This document shows, piece after piece, positions 29,784 through 42,822 of a DNA stretch of 64,000 nucleotides. The translations under genes and the position numbers were made by a program. The notes below the pieces were generated by a model that was not told where the DNA came from, made no database searches, and saw nothing but the letters and a program-made list of their open reading frames with translations. The DNA lies in the NCBI RefSeq assembly GCF_900094595.1, contig NZ_FMAD01000001.1, positions 124,001 to 188,000 of the forward strand, read 5' to 3'. Each line of letters starts with the position of its first letter. The stretch's first letter is position 1. This stretch comes from Cupriavidus alkaliphilus (GTDB lineage Bacteria; Pseudomonadota; Gammaproteobacteria; Burkholderiales; Burkholderiaceae).

Positions 29784-30397
29784 TGACTGACATTTTCGGA
29801 TTGGGCGACGCCCTTGCCGCCCGCGAAGAGCGCGGCGCCGGAGATGGCTGGCAGCGGGCTCAGCAGCAGGCCCAGAACCTATACGACAACGTGCTGATGA
29901 TGCCGAGCCACGAGCTCATGCAAAAACTCCCGCCCGCGACCGCGCCCTTGGCCATGCCCGCCGGTCCCGGTTGGAACGACGGCACCAGCGAGGGGGCCAT
30001 GAACCTGTTCAAGACGGTGCGTCCGAACATCGTCCAGTCGATCCGCGCCTTCCGCGTGCCGGAACTGGCCCAGGCCGCGGCCGATCTCGGCCAGCATTTC
30101 CTCTATGCCAATTGCGCGCATTGCGCGAGCAAGGCGGAGATCCTGGAAACCATCGCCACCTCGTTCACCTTCCCCAAGCATTTCGGCAAGAATTTCGACG
30201 CGCTGGCCGACTGCCTGACCGACATGATCTACAAGGCCGGCCCGCAGCCGGGTTTCGTGATCGTTCTGGAAGGGCTGCCGATCGCGCAGAAGTTCGACAA
30301 GGAAGCGCGCGAGGTGCTGCTCGACGTGTTCCGCGACGCCGCCGAATTCTGGGGCGAGCGCAAGGTGCAGTTCCGCGTGTTCTATTCGTTCGCCTGA
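29780..30397 (+). CDS. Barstar-family ribonuclease inhibitor with N-terminal extension
   Basis: A 205-residue cytoplasmic protein. The barstar domain is at about 105-205: KAEILETIATSFTFPKHFG, NFDALADCLTDMIY and FRVFYSFA correspond to barstar's helix-2 binding face (the NWDALxDCLTDL motif). Residues 1-95 are an extension not found in barstar itself and not recognised (LYDNVLMMPSHELMQKLPP...). Two ATG codons in a row (29780 and 29783) overlap the nuclease stop, so the pair is translationally coupled. By family it neutralises the nuclease inside the cell before export. Confidence 0.88.
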   Translation: MMTDIFGLGDALAAREERGAGDGWQRAQQQAQNLYDNVLMMPSHELMQKLPPATAPLAMPAGPGWNDGTSEGAMNLFKTVRPNIVQSIRAFRVPELAQAAADLGQHFLYANCAHCASKAEILETIATSFTFPKHFGKNFDALADCLTDMIYKAGPQPGFVIVLEGLPIAQKFDKEAREVLLDVFRDAAEFWGERKVQFRVFYSFA

Positions 30398-30430
30398 CCG
30401 CGCTGACTGCCGTTCCCCGGCATACCAGGC

Positions 30431-30455
30431 AAAAAGCCCGCTGATGCGGGCTTTT
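30431..30455. terminator. Bidirectional terminator after the barstar gene
   Basis: An 11-bp perfect stem AAAAAGCCCGC / GCGGGCTTTTT with loop TGAT, between convergent genes. Confidence 0.9.
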
Positions 30456-30479
30456 TGCTTGTTGAGGCAGGTGCCGCGC

Positions 30480-31106
30480 TTATTCCTGCGCCGGCAGGTG
30501 GCCATGCGGCGTGAGCCGGTCGATCAGCTCCGGCAGGCCTTCGCTCAACTGCGCCGCCACATCGTCCTGCGACATGCCGGTGCTCTGCGCCAGCGACTGC
30601 AGCGCGCCGGTGTCGTTCAGCGCATCGTTCAGCGCCGACGGCGTGACCGGCTGGTTGGGGCCGCTGCCGATCCATGAGTTGACCTGTTCGCCGAGCCCGG
30701 CCTGCGCCAGGATCTGCTGCAGCGCGCCGATGCCGCCGGCGGCCGCGCCCAGTGCCTGGCTGTTGGCCGGCGCGCCGCCCTGGCCGCCCAGCAGGCCGCC
30801 GAGCAGCGAGCCCAGGTCGAGGCCGCCGGTCGCGCCGCCCGGTGCGGTGCCGGCGCTGGCGCCGCCGCCGCCGAGCATGCCGCCCAGCAGCCCGCCGAGG
30901 CTACCCAGCCCGCCCAGGCCATCATCGGACGCGGCCGCCCCGCCGGCGGCATCGCCGCCTTGCGCGCGGCTGCGCATGGCCAGCGTTGCCAGCAGGCCGA
31001 GCGCTATCATCAGCTTGGGGTCGAGCCCGCCCGCCTGGCCGCTCTCTCCGCGCGCGCCGCCGAGCTGTCCGAGCACACCGCCCAGCACGCTATCGAGTAG
31101 TCCCAT
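30480..31106 (-). CDS. YidB-like (DUF937) protein
   Basis: A 208-residue protein with GAAAGGAG six bases before the ATG at 31106. The N-terminus (MGLLDSVLGGVLGQLGG) and C-terminus (VNSWIGSGPNQPVTPSALNDAL... SQDDVAAQLSEGLPELIDRLTPHGHLP) are the conserved YidB/DUF937 ends. Between them is a long Gly/Ala/Leu-rich low-complexity stretch (GLGGLGSLGGLLGGMLGGG and alike). The family's function is unknown. The gene is convergent with the barstar gene and ends in the shared terminator. Confidence 0.88.
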   Translation of the reverse strand: MGLLDSVLGGVLGQLGGARGESGQAGGLDPKLMIALGLLATLAMRSRAQGGDAAGGAAASDDGLGGLGSLGGLLGGMLGGGGASAGTAPGGATGGLDLGSLLGGLLGGQGGAPANSQALGAAAGGIGALQQILAQAGLGEQVNSWIGSGPNQPVTPSALNDALNDTGALQSLAQSTGMSQDDVAAQLSEGLPELIDRLTPHGHLPAQE

Positions 31107-31163
31107 GGTCGACTCCTTTCAGTCAGGGTTGCAAGGTGACACAGGGCCGGGGTGGCCCCGTCG

Positions 31164-31925
31164 TCAGAATCCGCCCAGCAAGGCGTTCAGGGTTGCCAGG
31201 CATGCAAGCCCGGCGGTTTCCGTGCGCAGGATGCGCGGGCCGAGCGACACGCCGGTGAAACCGGCCTGCAGCGCGGCCTGTTCTTCCTCGGGAGCCAGGC
31301 CGCCTTCCGGGCCGATCAGCAAGGTGACGCCGTCGGCCAGCAGCGCCTCGCGCCGTTCTGCCACCAGCGCCGGCAGCGCTTGCGCGGCACGCGGCGATAC
31401 CAGCAGCCTGGTGCCGCCGTTGCCGGACCGGTCTGCGCGCGCCAGCCACGTATCCAAGTTAGTGACCTCCGCCACCGCCGGCAAACGATTTCGACCGCAT
31501 TGCTCGCAGGCGGCCTGGACCAGGGCCTGCCAGTGCGCCTGGCGCTTCTGCGCGCGCTCGCCGGACAGGCGCACCACCGAGCGGCTGGCCTGCAGCGGCT
31601 GGATCGCCGCGACGCCGAGTTCGACCGCTTTCTCGATCAGCCAGTCCATCTTGTCGCCGCCGGCCAGGCCCTGTGCCAGCGTGACGCGGAAGGGCGGCTC
31701 GGCCTCGGCGGCGTCATGCGCGCCGATGCGCGCCAGCGCGTGGCGCTTGCCCAGTTCGACCAGCGTGGCGGCGTGGCTGCCGCCGCGGCCGTCGAACAGG
31801 GTGATGGCGTCGCCCGGCGCCAGGCGCAGCACCTGCGCGTGGCGCACCACCGGTTCGGGCAGCGGGAAATCCGAATCGGCGGCCAGCACGGTGTCTGCGC
31901 CGCCGACAAAAAATCGTGGCGCCAT
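31164..31925 (-). CDS. rsmE: 16S rRNA (uracil1498-N3)-methyltransferase
   Basis: A 253-residue SPOUT-fold methyltransferase. Start at 31925 (MAPRFFVGG). The N-terminal PUA-like part holds HAQVLRLAPGDAITLFDGRGG. The C-terminal knot carries LLIGPEGGLAPEEEQAAL and LGPRILRTETAGLACL, the SAM-binding and dimer blocks of RsmE. It methylates U1498 near the ribosomal P site. Its ATG shares one base with the stop of the upstream VOC gene (TGATG), so they are probably one operon. Confidence 0.96.
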   Translation of the reverse strand: MAPRFFVGGADTVLAADSDFPLPEPVVRHAQVLRLAPGDAITLFDGRGGSHAATLVELGKRHALARIGAHDAAEAEPPFRVTLAQGLAGGDKMDWLIEKAVELGVAAIQPLQASRSVVRLSGERAQKRQAHWQALVQAACEQCGRNRLPAVAEVTNLDTWLARADRSGNGGTRLLVSPRAAQALPALVAERREALLADGVTLLIGPEGGLAPEEEQAALQAGFTGVSLGPRILRTETAGLACLATLNALLGGF

Positions 31926-32359
31926 CAGCTTGCCTGGCCTGCCTGGCTGGCTTGATTCAGCGGCTTGCCGAAGCCCCAGCGGTAGCCGTCGGGATCCTCG
32001 ACCATGCAGTAGCGGTCGCCCCAGAACTGGTCGGCGGGCGCCATCAGGCTGACCGCGCCGGCCTCGACCGCGCGCTGGTGCATGGCGTCGACATCGTCGC
32101 AATAGACATAGAAGGTTTGCGGGCACTCCACGCCCAGCGAGCGCGGCGTGCGCGCGGTGCTGCCCCACGCGCCCTCGGGCGCGAACATCACCACCAGCTG
32201 ACCCTGGTAGTGCATCTCGGCGTGGGTGGGGACGCCGTTCTCGTCGACCACGTTGCCGGGGGTGAAGCCGAAGGCGGCGCTATAGAAGTCCAGCGCGGCG
32301 CGGCCGTTGGCGACGGTCAGGTAGGGGGTGAGCCAGGGGGTGTTGGCCGGTCTGGTCAT
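31925..32359 (-). CDS. VOC-family (glyoxalase/PhnB-like) protein
   Basis: A 144-residue protein with CCAGGAGA about 5 bases before the ATG at 32359. TPYLTVANGRAALDFYSAAFGFTPG and FYVYCDDVDAMHQRAVEAGA are paired beta-alpha-beta-beta-beta modules of the vicinal-oxygen-chelate fold, and DRYCMVEDPDGYRWGF is the closing strand. Members include glyoxalases, dioxygenases and antibiotic-binding proteins. The PhnB-like branch usually has unknown substrates. It is placed upstream of rsmE with a one-base overlap. Confidence 0.88.
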   Translation of the reverse strand: MTRPANTPWLTPYLTVANGRAALDFYSAAFGFTPGNVVDENGVPTHAEMHYQGQLVVMFAPEGAWGSTARTPRSLGVECPQTFYVYCDDVDAMHQRAVEAGAVSLMAPADQFWGDRYCMVEDPDGYRWGFGKPLNQASQAGQAS

Positions 32360-32659
32360 GATCGTCTCCTGGTTGCGGGAAACCCGGCGCGGCGGCGTGC
32401 CGCGCGGTGCGAGAGTGCATCTTACGCGTGCCGCGCTACGCTGTCGAAGTGCCGCGCCACCGTCCGCGGCAGGGCGCCGGGGTGAAGCATCAGGCATGCC
32501 GGAGCCCGGATAGTTCCGGTTGCCGGCATGCGGCAGTGCAGGGGGCCCGCGATGATCGCCCGGACTCGGCCGAGGGGGCGCAGGGAGTCCGGAAAACCCC
32601 CTAGCTTCTGCTAAAATTGCGGTTTTCCTGCCGCCAAGGCTCACGCCGAATCCGCCCGC
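32360..32659. promoter_or_regulatory. Divergent spacer with tkt promoter element
   Basis: Three hundred bases without a gene. TGCTAAAAT at 32609-32617 is an extended -10 box about 45 bases before the tkt ATG. No clear -35 was seen, which fits an extended -10 promoter. Confidence 0.5.
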
Positions 32660-34693
32660 ATGTCCGCCCTTGCCCATCCCGCCACAAGTCCCTTTGCTTC
32701 CCAGCCCGCCAAGCTGATGGCCGACGCCATCCGCGTGCTTGCCATGGACGCCGTCCAGCAGGCCAATTCCGGCCACCCCGGTGCGCCGATGGGCATGGCA
32801 GACATCGCCGTGGCGCTGTGGGGCCGGCACCTGAAGCACAACCCGAGCAACCCGCAGTGGGCCGACCGCGACCGCTTCGTGCTGTCCAACGGCCACGGCT
32901 CGATGCTGATCTACGCGCTGCTGCACCTGACCGGCTATGACCTGCCGATCGAAGAGCTGAAGAACTTCCGCCAGCTGCACAGCAAGACCGCCGGCCACCC
33001 CGAATACGGCATCACCCCGGGCGTGGAAACCACCACCGGCCCGCTCGGCCAGGGCATCACCAACGCGGTCGGCATGGCGCTCGCCGAGCGCCTGCTGGGC
33101 GAGGAATTCAACCGCCCGGGCTTCGACATCGTCGACCACTACACCTATGTGTTCCTAGGCGACGGCTGCCTGATGGAAGGCATCTCGCACGAAGCCTGCT
33201 CGCTGGCCGGCACGCTCAAGCTGAACAAGCTGATTGCGCTGTGGGACGACAACGGCATCTCGATCGACGGGGACGTGGTGCACTGGTTCAACGACGACAC
33301 CCCGAAGCGCTTCGAAGCCTACGGCTGGAACGTGATCCGCGGCATCGACGGCCACGACGTGGTCGCGGTCGACAACGCCATCGCGCAGGCCAAGGCCAGC
33401 GACAAGCCGACCCTGATCTGCTGCCGCACCAAGATCGGCAAGGGCGCGCCCAACAAGGAAGGCGGCCACGACGTGCACGGCGCCCCGCTGGGCGGCGCCG
33501 AAGTGCTGGCCACGCGCGAGGCGCTGGGCTGGGCCCATGCCCCGTTCGAAGTGCCGGCCGCGGTCTATGACGCCTGGGACGCCAAGGCCAACGGCCAGGC
33601 GCTGGAGCGTGCCTGGAACGCGCTGTTCGAATCGTATGCCGAGCGCCACCCGTACGAGGCCGGTGAGTTCACCCGCCGCATGAAGGGCGAACTGCCGGGC
33701 GCGTTCGATGCCGCCGTCGAAGCCTTTATCGCCAAGTGCGAGGAAAAGGCCGAGACCATCGCCACCCGCAAGGCCAGCCAGAACACCATCGAGGCCTTCG
33801 GCCCGGTGCTGCCCGAGTTCCTCGGCGGCTCGGCCGACCTGACCGGCTCGAACCTGACCAACTGGTCGGGCAGCAAGGCGGTGCGCGTCGACGCCTGGGG
33901 CAACCACATCAACTACGGTGTGCGCGAGTTCGGCATGAGCGCCATCATGAACGGCATCACGCTGCATGGCGGCTACATCCCCTACGGCGCGACCTTCCTG
34001 ACGTTCTCGGACTACAGCCGCAATGCGCTGCGCATGGCGGCGCTGATGAAGATCCGCTCGCTGTTCGTGTTCACCCATGACTCGATCGGCCTGGGCGAAG
34101 ACGGCCCGACCCACCAGTCGATCGAGCACGTCGCCAGCCTGCGCCTGATTCCCAACCTGGACGTCTGGCGTACCGCCGACACCACCGAGACCGCCGTGGC
34201 CTGGGCCGAGGCGATCCGCCGCGAGAATGGCCCGAGCTGCCTGATCTTCAGCCGCCAGAACCTGCCGTTCCAGCAACGCGATGACGTCACCCGCGCCAAT
34301 ATCGCGCGCGGCGGCTACGTGCTGCGCGACAGCGTCAATGCCAAGACGGGCCGTCCGGACGCCGTGATCCTGGCCACCGGCTCCGAAGTGGGCCTGGCCG
34401 TTGGCGCCGCCGATGCGCTGGCCGCCGAAGGCGTGCACGTGCGCGTGGTGTCGATTCCCGCGACCACCGTGTTCGACAAGCAGGACACCGCCTACAAGGC
34501 CAGCGTGCTGCCGGCCGGCGTGCCGCGCGTGGCGGTCGAGGCGGGCGTGACGGACTTCTGGTGGAAGTACCAGGTCCAGGCGGTGGTGGGCATCGACACC
34601 TTCGGTGAATCAGCCCCGGCCGGCGTGCTGTTCAAGCACTTCGGCTTTACTGTCGACAACGTCGTGCGTACGGTGAAAGACACCCTTATCTAA
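32660..34693 (+). CDS. tkt: Transketolase
   Basis: A 677-residue thiamine-diphosphate enzyme that moves two-carbon units in the pentose-phosphate and Calvin cycles. [18 protein letters not shown] and [18 protein letters not shown] are N-terminal substrate blocks, and [18 protein letters not shown] with LWDDNGIS forms the ThDP motif. [14 protein letters not shown] and [18 protein letters not shown] lie in the pyrimidine domain. The product is full length. gapA starts 84 bases later on the same strand, making a tkt-gapA unit. This is the chromosomal housekeeping type; no other cbb gene is present. Confidence 0.97.
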   Translation: MSALAHPATSPFASQPAKLMADAIRVLAMDAVQQANSGHPGAPMGMADIAVALWGRHLKHNPSNPQWADRDRFVLSNGHGSMLIYALLHLTGYDLPIEELKNFRQLHSKTAGHPEYGITPGVETTTGPLGQGITNAVGMALAERLLGEEFNRPGFDIVDHYTYVFLGDGCLMEGISHEACSLAGTLKLNKLIALWDDNGISIDGDVVHWFNDDTPKRFEAYGWNVIRGIDGHDVVAVDNAIAQAKASDKPTLICCRTKIGKGAPNKEGGHDVHGAPLGGAEVLATREALGWAHAPFEVPAAVYDAWDAKANGQALERAWNALFESYAERHPYEAGEFTRRMKGELPGAFDAAVEAFIAKCEEKAETIATRKASQNTIEAFGPVLPEFLGGSADLTGSNLTNWSGSKAVRVDAWGNHINYGVREFGMSAIMNGITLHGGYIPYGATFLTFSDYSRNALRMAALMKIRSLFVFTHDSIGLGEDGPTHQSIEHVASLRLIPNLDVWRTADTTETAVAWAEAIRRENGPSCLIFSRQNLPFQQRDDVTRANIARGGYVLRDSVNAKTGRPDAVILATGSEVGLAVGAADALAAEGVHVRVVSIPATTVFDKQDTAYKASVLPAGVPRVAVEAGVTDFWWKYQVQAVVGIDTFGESAPAGVLFKHFGFTVDNVVRTVKDTLI

Positions 34694-35776
<1,083 letters not shown>

Positions 35777-35798
35777 TTCGCGCCTGCCGCACTCGGGA

Positions 35799-35823
35799 AA
35801 CGCGCCTGCGGGCGCGTTTTTCT
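35799..35823 (+). terminator. gapA terminator
   Basis: AACGCGCC / GGCGCGTT stem, loop TGCG, then TTTTTCTTTTTT-like U tract. Confidence 0.88.
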
Positions 35824-36147
35824 TTTTTCAGGCAGGATGCTGATCTGCTGCCGCGGCTGAAATAGTTGCGTCAGAAAAGAATGATAAAAGTGGAACCCTA
35901 AGGTCGAGGATAGCTACGGCGAAGTGCTGGTTGCGACGCCGCCAATGTACGCATCTACGATCAATTGCGGCGAAATCGCGCAATTTTTCGGAGTTATGCC
36001 ATGGGCAGCCGTTTCAGAAATGCCGAATTTGCTTTCCGAGCCTGATTTTTCCTCTTACACTGTTAAGACGCTGTTGAAATCTGATGTGCAGCCAGTGCAA
36101 GTGGTGGGGCCATCTTAGCTGTGAAAAATCTGACCGGGGGCCTGATC
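35824..36147. promoter_or_regulatory. phcA upstream region
   Basis: About 320 bases without a supportable gene; a 64-codon open frame inside has no ribosome site or family match. It is more AT-rich than its surroundings, with TTTTTCGG, CTTACACTGTTAAGACG and a GATGATAAAAG-like word, but no convincing -35/-10 pair could be fixed. Control of phcA expression probably sits here. Confidence 0.4.
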
Positions 36148-37143
36148 ATGGTGAACGTAGACACAAAGCTTCTAGTGATCTTCACCGAGCTGCTGAGCAA
36201 GCGTAATGCCACCTACGTGGCTGAGAAGATGCACATGACCGCGCCGGCGGTCTCGCATTCGCTGGGCAGGCTGCGCGAAATCTTTGACGATCCACTCTTT
36301 ATCCGCGTCCCGCACGGGCTGACGCCGACGCCGCGCGCGCTCGAGCTGGGCCCGAAGATCCGCGACATGCTGGACCTGTGGTCGTCCATCAACGAGGGCG
36401 ACGCGGACAACTTCGATCCGGCCACCGCCACCGGCACGCTGAACATCGGCTTTGCCGCGGAACTGGGCGATACGGTGTTCAACCGTTTCGTACTGCGCAT
36501 CAAGGCGCTGGCGCCGGACCTGCATATCAAGCTGGTCGAGTCCCATTCGTGGGAAACCGACGTGGCGTCGATGCGCGCCAATGAACTCGACCTGGCCTTC
36601 TCGCCGTTCCCGACCCGCCATCCGGAAATCGTCGAGGAAATGGTGACGTCGCTGAACCTGTGGGTGTGCGCGCGCAAGGACCATCCGGTGCTGAAGGGCC
36701 ACTGCACGCTGGAGCAATACCTGGACTGCGGCCATATCTTCATGGCGCATTCCGGTGGTTCCGGCCGCCCGGCGCCTTCGCTGATCCCGCTCGACTACGC
36801 GCTGCAGCAGCGCGGCCTGAAGCGCAACGCCTCGCTGACGGTGCATTCGTGGCGCGCCCAGGCCGAACTGGCTTCGCAGACGGACATGATCTTCACCGTC
36901 AACGCACTGACCAAGGACATGGCCTGCGAAACGTACGGCCTGAAGGCCTTCCCGCTGCCGGCGGAGCTGAATACCACGCTGGGCCTGAACATGTTCTGGC
37001 ACCGCAGCCGCAATACCCACCCGATGCTGGTGTGGGCGCGCGGCCTGTTCCGCCAGGTAGTGGGCGAGTTCGTCGGCCTGCCGCCGGCACGCCCGGCACG
37101 GGTGGTGAGCGAGCAGGACCTGCAGGACCTGCAGGCGCGCTGA
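36148..37143 (+). CDS. phcA: LysR-family global regulator PhcA
   Basis: A 331-residue LysR regulator. ATG at 36148 has a GGGGG-C stretch upstream; GTG at 36121 is an alternative. The N-terminus (MVNVDTKLLVIFTELLSKRN, then ATYVAEKMHMTAPAVSHSLG) is the winged-helix domain and closely matches what I recall of Ralstonia solanacearum PhcA. The rest is a LysR substrate-binding fold ending in a polar tail. In Ralstonia PhcA is the master switch for virulence and cell-density genes; a working Phc homologue has been reported in Ralstonia eutropha. The tkt-gapA-phcA order supports the call. Its controllers phcBSRQ are about 23 kb away. Confidence 0.88.
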   Translation: MVNVDTKLLVIFTELLSKRNATYVAEKMHMTAPAVSHSLGRLREIFDDPLFIRVPHGLTPTPRALELGPKIRDMLDLWSSINEGDADNFDPATATGTLNIGFAAELGDTVFNRFVLRIKALAPDLHIKLVESHSWETDVASMRANELDLAFSPFPTRHPEIVEEMVTSLNLWVCARKDHPVLKGHCTLEQYLDCGHIFMAHSGGSGRPAPSLIPLDYALQQRGLKRNASLTVHSWRAQAELASQTDMIFTVNALTKDMACETYGLKAFPLPAELNTTLGLNMFWHRSRNTHPMLVWARGLFRQVVGEFVGLPPARPARVVSEQDLQDLQAR

Positions 37144-37166
37144 CCCTCGGCGGCAGCAAGCCACCA

Positions 37167-37199
37167 ACAAAAAAACCGGCGCCTGGCGCCGGTTTTTTT
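37167..37199. terminator. Bidirectional terminator between phcA and fur
   Basis: An A-run, a 9-bp stem ACCGGCGCC / GGCGCCGGT and seven T; it serves both convergent genes. Confidence 0.88.
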
Positions 37200-37238
37200 G
37201 TTGCCCGTCTGCGCTCCGGCAACGGAGCGAGCGGTTGC

Positions 37239-37670
37239 TTATCGTTTGGGTCTGTGGGGACAGTTTGTTTTTGTGCAGTTGCCGTACAGCGACAACGCGT
37301 GTTCCTGCAGGGTGAAGCCGCGCTCGCGCGCAATGCTTTGCTGGCGCTGCTCGATCTCGGAATCGAAGAATTCCTCGACCCGGCCGCAATCCAGGCACAC
37401 CAGGTGGTCGTGGTGTTTGCCTTCGTTGAGCTCGAAGATCGCCTTGCCGGACTCGAAGTTGTTGCGCGACAGCAGGCCGGCCTGCTCGAACTGGGTCAGC
37501 ACGCGGTAGACGGTGGCCAGGCCGATATCCATATGCTCGTTGAGCAGGATGCGGTAGACGTCTTCCGCGCTCAGGTGACGCTGTTCGCTGGTCTGAAAAA
37601 TTTCAAGAATCTTCAGCCTGGGCACGGTCGCCTTCAGGCCGATATTCTTGAGGTCCGCCGGACTCGGCAT
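37239..37670 (-). CDS. fur: Ferric uptake regulator
   Basis: A 143-residue Fe2+-dependent repressor. [20 protein letters not shown] starts the winged helix, [20 protein letters not shown] is the recognition region, and [18 protein letters not shown] holds the metal-binding His/Cys set. A C-terminal NCTKTNCP pair completes the structural zinc site. It represses iron-uptake genes such as TonB-dependent receptors. It is divergent from bamE, an arrangement conserved in proteobacteria. Confidence 0.97.
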   Translation of the reverse strand: MPSPADLKNIGLKATVPRLKILEIFQTSEQRHLSAEDVYRILLNEHMDIGLATVYRVLTQFEQAGLLSRNNFESGKAIFELNEGKHHDHLVCLDCGRVEEFFDSEIEQRQQSIARERGFTLQEHALSLYGNCTKTNCPHRPKR

Positions 37671-37917
37671 GTGGGTGACTCCCTAGAGTACAATGTCTGG
37701 ATAGTTGAATCATAAGGGTTTTGGCAGCAAAAGTCGCTCGTGCCGACGATGTCCAGAGGTCGGCGTCGCGTGCCCGGCAAGCTTGCCGACCCATGTGGTT
37801 GCGGCGGCAGATGCCATCCGCTCGTGTGGTGCAATCGGCGCATTTTGCGCCGTTTTCATGCCTGCGCAGCCCGCTCTCTGCCGCGTTACTTTTTCTTTCC
37901 CTCCGGAAACGAGATCC
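37671..37917. promoter_or_regulatory. fur/bamE divergent promoter region
   Basis: Minus-strand TATGAT (37714-37709) and plus-strand TACAAT (37689-37694) are candidate -10 boxes facing apart. Neither has a good -35. No clear Fur box was seen. Confidence 0.35.
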
Positions 37918-38559
37918 ATGCGTTCTATCCGTTCGTCCGCCATGCGTCCGACGCTGGTTGTCTCCCTGCTGGCCGCGGCCCTGCTGGCCGGCGCCTGCTC
38001 GGCCTACGATTCCACTTCGCGCAAGGTAGCCAACGCCATCACGCCGTACCGGATCAACATCGTGCAGGGTAACTTCGTCTCGCGCGAAGCCGCTTCGCAG
38101 CTGCGCGAGGGCATGACCCGCGACCAGGTCAAGTTCCTGCTCGGCACGCCGCTGCTGACCGACGTGTTCCACGCCAACCGCTGGGATTATGTGTTTTCGT
38201 TCCGCCGCGGCAATACCTCGGTGGTGCAGCAGCGCCGCTACACGGTGTTCTTCGACGGCGACCGCCTGGTCAAGTTTGGCGGCGACGAACTGCCGTCCGA
38301 GTATGAGCTGATTGCCGAGATCGACGGCATGAAGAAGGCGCTCAAGGAGCAGACGCCGGGCAAGATCTCCACCAGCGCAGCCGCGGCCCCGGCCGAGCAG
38401 CAGACCACGGTCGAGAACTTCGTGCCGCGGCAGGCACAGCAGCCGGAAGCGCCCGGCGCTTCCGCACAACCGGCGCAGGCGGCGCAGCCCGCCGCCGAAG
38501 CGTCGGCTCCGGCCCAGGCCACCGCGCCTGCCGACGCGCCCAAGCCCGCCGCCAACTGA
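37918..38559 (+). CDS. bamE: Outer-membrane assembly lipoprotein BamE
   Basis: A 213-residue lipoprotein. The signal peptide ends in the lipobox LLAGAC (Cys27). The BamE/SmpA domain includes PYRINIVQGNFVSREAASQL, LREGMTRDQVKFLLGTPLL and NRWDYVFSFRRG, the region that contacts BamD and phosphatidylglycerol. After about residue 135 comes an unusually long Ala/Pro/Gln/Glu-rich tail (about 75 residues) that is low complexity. BamE stabilises the BAM complex that inserts beta-barrels. dapB follows after 108 bases. Confidence 0.94.
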   Translation: MRSIRSSAMRPTLVVSLLAAALLAGACSAYDSTSRKVANAITPYRINIVQGNFVSREAASQLREGMTRDQVKFLLGTPLLTDVFHANRWDYVFSFRRGNTSVVQQRRYTVFFDGDRLVKFGGDELPSEYELIAEIDGMKKALKEQTPGKISTSAAAAPAEQQTTVENFVPRQAQQPEAPGASAQPAQAAQPAAEASAPAQATAPADAPKPAAN

Positions 38560-38667
38560 TCGATCACGCGCGCCGGCCGCGGCGCGCTGCCGGTTTTCCG
38601 GGCCGGCCAGGCATGGCCGGCTCGTTCCTCTTTCGCGCACCGCGCATATTCCGCAGAGCCAGACACC

Positions 38668-39465
38668 ATGAACATCGCCATCGCAGGCGCATCGGGCCGC
38701 ATGGGCCGCATGCTGATTGAACAAGTGCTGAACACCGAGGGCGTGAAGCTGTCGGGCGCGCTCGACGTGCCGGGTGCGCCGGCGCTCGGCCAGGACGCGG
38801 GCCTGTTTCTGGGACGCAACACCGGCGTGGCGATCACGGCTGACGTGGAAGCCGGGCTGGCCGGCGCGGACTGCCTGATCGACTTCACCCGTCCGGAAGG
38901 CACGCTGGCGCACCTGGCCGCGGCGAAGAAGCTGGGCGTCAAGATGGTGGTCGGCACCACCGGCTTCGACGAGGCCGGCAAGGCCGCGCTGGCCGAGGCC
39001 GCCAAATCGATCGGCATCGTCTTTGCGGCCAACTTCAGCGTAGGCGTCAATGCCACCTTCAAGCTGCTCGAAGTGGCGGCCAAGCTGCTGTCGAGCGGCT
39101 ATGACATCGAGGTGATCGAGGCCCACCACCGCTTCAAGGTCGACGCCCCGTCGGGCACCGCGCTGAAGATGGGCGAAGTGATTGCCGATGCGCTGGGCCG
39201 CGACCTGAAGACCTGCGGCGTCTTCGCCCGCGAAGGCCATACCGGCGAGCGCGATCCCGGTTCGATCGGCTTTGCCACCATCCGCGGCGGCGACATCGTC
39301 GGCGACCACACCGTGATGTTCGCCGGCATCGGCGAGCGCATCGAGATCAGCCACAAGTCGTCGAGCCGCCAGTCGTATGCCGACGGTGCGGTGCGCTCGG
39401 CCCGTTACCTGGCCGACAAGCCGAACGGGCTGTTCGACATGCAGGACGTGCTGGGCCTGAAGTAA
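38668..39465 (+). CDS. dapB: 4-hydroxy-tetrahydrodipicolinate reductase
   Basis: A 265-residue NAD(P)H enzyme of the lysine and diaminopimelate pathway. [19 protein letters not shown] is the dinucleotide fold, [16 protein letters not shown] is typical, and [20 protein letters not shown] holds the catalytic His and Lys. The protein is full length. The bamE-dapB order is common in beta-proteobacteria. Its product feeds meso-DAP, also the substrate recycled by Mpl at 12 kb. Confidence 0.97.
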   Translation: MNIAIAGASGRMGRMLIEQVLNTEGVKLSGALDVPGAPALGQDAGLFLGRNTGVAITADVEAGLAGADCLIDFTRPEGTLAHLAAAKKLGVKMVVGTTGFDEAGKAALAEAAKSIGIVFAANFSVGVNATFKLLEVAAKLLSSGYDIEVIEAHHRFKVDAPSGTALKMGEVIADALGRDLKTCGVFAREGHTGERDPGSIGFATIRGGDIVGDHTVMFAGIGERIEISHKSSSRQSYADGAVRSARYLADKPNGLFDMQDVLGLK

Positions 39466-39499
39466 GGGCCCCCGGGGCGGCCAGCGCTGCCGCCACGGT

Positions 39500-42255
<2,756 letters not shown>

Positions 42256-42299
42256 CAGCGCGGTCCGCCCGCCGGAACCTGACAGAGGAATCGCCAACC

Positions 42300-42815
42300 A
42301 TGAAGCGACTGAACCTGGGACGCCGCAAGCTGCTTGCGGCCCTGCTGGCAGTGCCGGCCACGGGCCTGCTGGCCGGCTGCGGCTTCCATCTGCGCGGCAA
42401 TTCGGACTTCGCCTTCAAGCGGCTCTATATCGGGATTCCGCCCAACTCGCTGATGGGCGCGGACCTGCGCCGCGCCATCCGCGGCGGCTCCGACACCCAG
42501 GTGGTGGCCGACCAGAAAGAGGCCGACGCGCTGCTGGATGTGCTGCAGGACACCCGCACCAAGTCCATCCTGTCGATCACGACCGAGGGCGTGGTGCGCG
42601 AATACCGCCTGACCCAGCGCTTCACCTTCCGCCTGCGCGACCCCGCCGGCAAGGAACTGATCGCGCCGTCGCAACTGGTGCTGACGCGCGACCTGACCTA
42701 CAACGAAGCCAATACGCTGGCCAAGGACTACGAAGAGCAGCAGTTGTACCGCGACATGCAGCGCGACATCGTGCAGCAGCTGATGCGCCGGCTGGCAGCG
42801 GTCAAGGCTATTTGA
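42300..42815 (+). CDS. lptE: LPS-assembly lipoprotein LptE
   Basis: A 171-residue lipoprotein. The signal is KLLAALLAVPATGLLAGC with the lipobox LLAGC, followed by GFHLRGNSDFAFKRLYIG, the LptE hallmark. With LptD it forms the outer-membrane plug that places LPS on the surface. GAGGAA lies about 8 bases before the ATG. It starts 44 bases after leuS and ends 7 bases before holA, so it is in that operon. Confidence 0.94.
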   Translation: MKRLNLGRRKLLAALLAVPATGLLAGCGFHLRGNSDFAFKRLYIGIPPNSLMGADLRRAIRGGSDTQVVADQKEADALLDVLQDTRTKSILSITTEGVVREYRLTQRFTFRLRDPAGKELIAPSQLVLTRDLTYNEANTLAKDYEEQQLYRDMQRDIVQQLMRRLAAVKAI

Positions 42816-42822
42816 CGCACGC

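Noticed and set aside
29394..30397. Contact-dependent inhibition or polymorphic toxin-immunity pair
   Set aside because: The nuclease is a small secreted enzyme with a signal peptide; no delivery domain or secretion genes are near.
35924..36118. A 64-codon open frame upstream of phcA
   Set aside because: No ribosome site, no family pattern, and it lies in an AT-rich control region.
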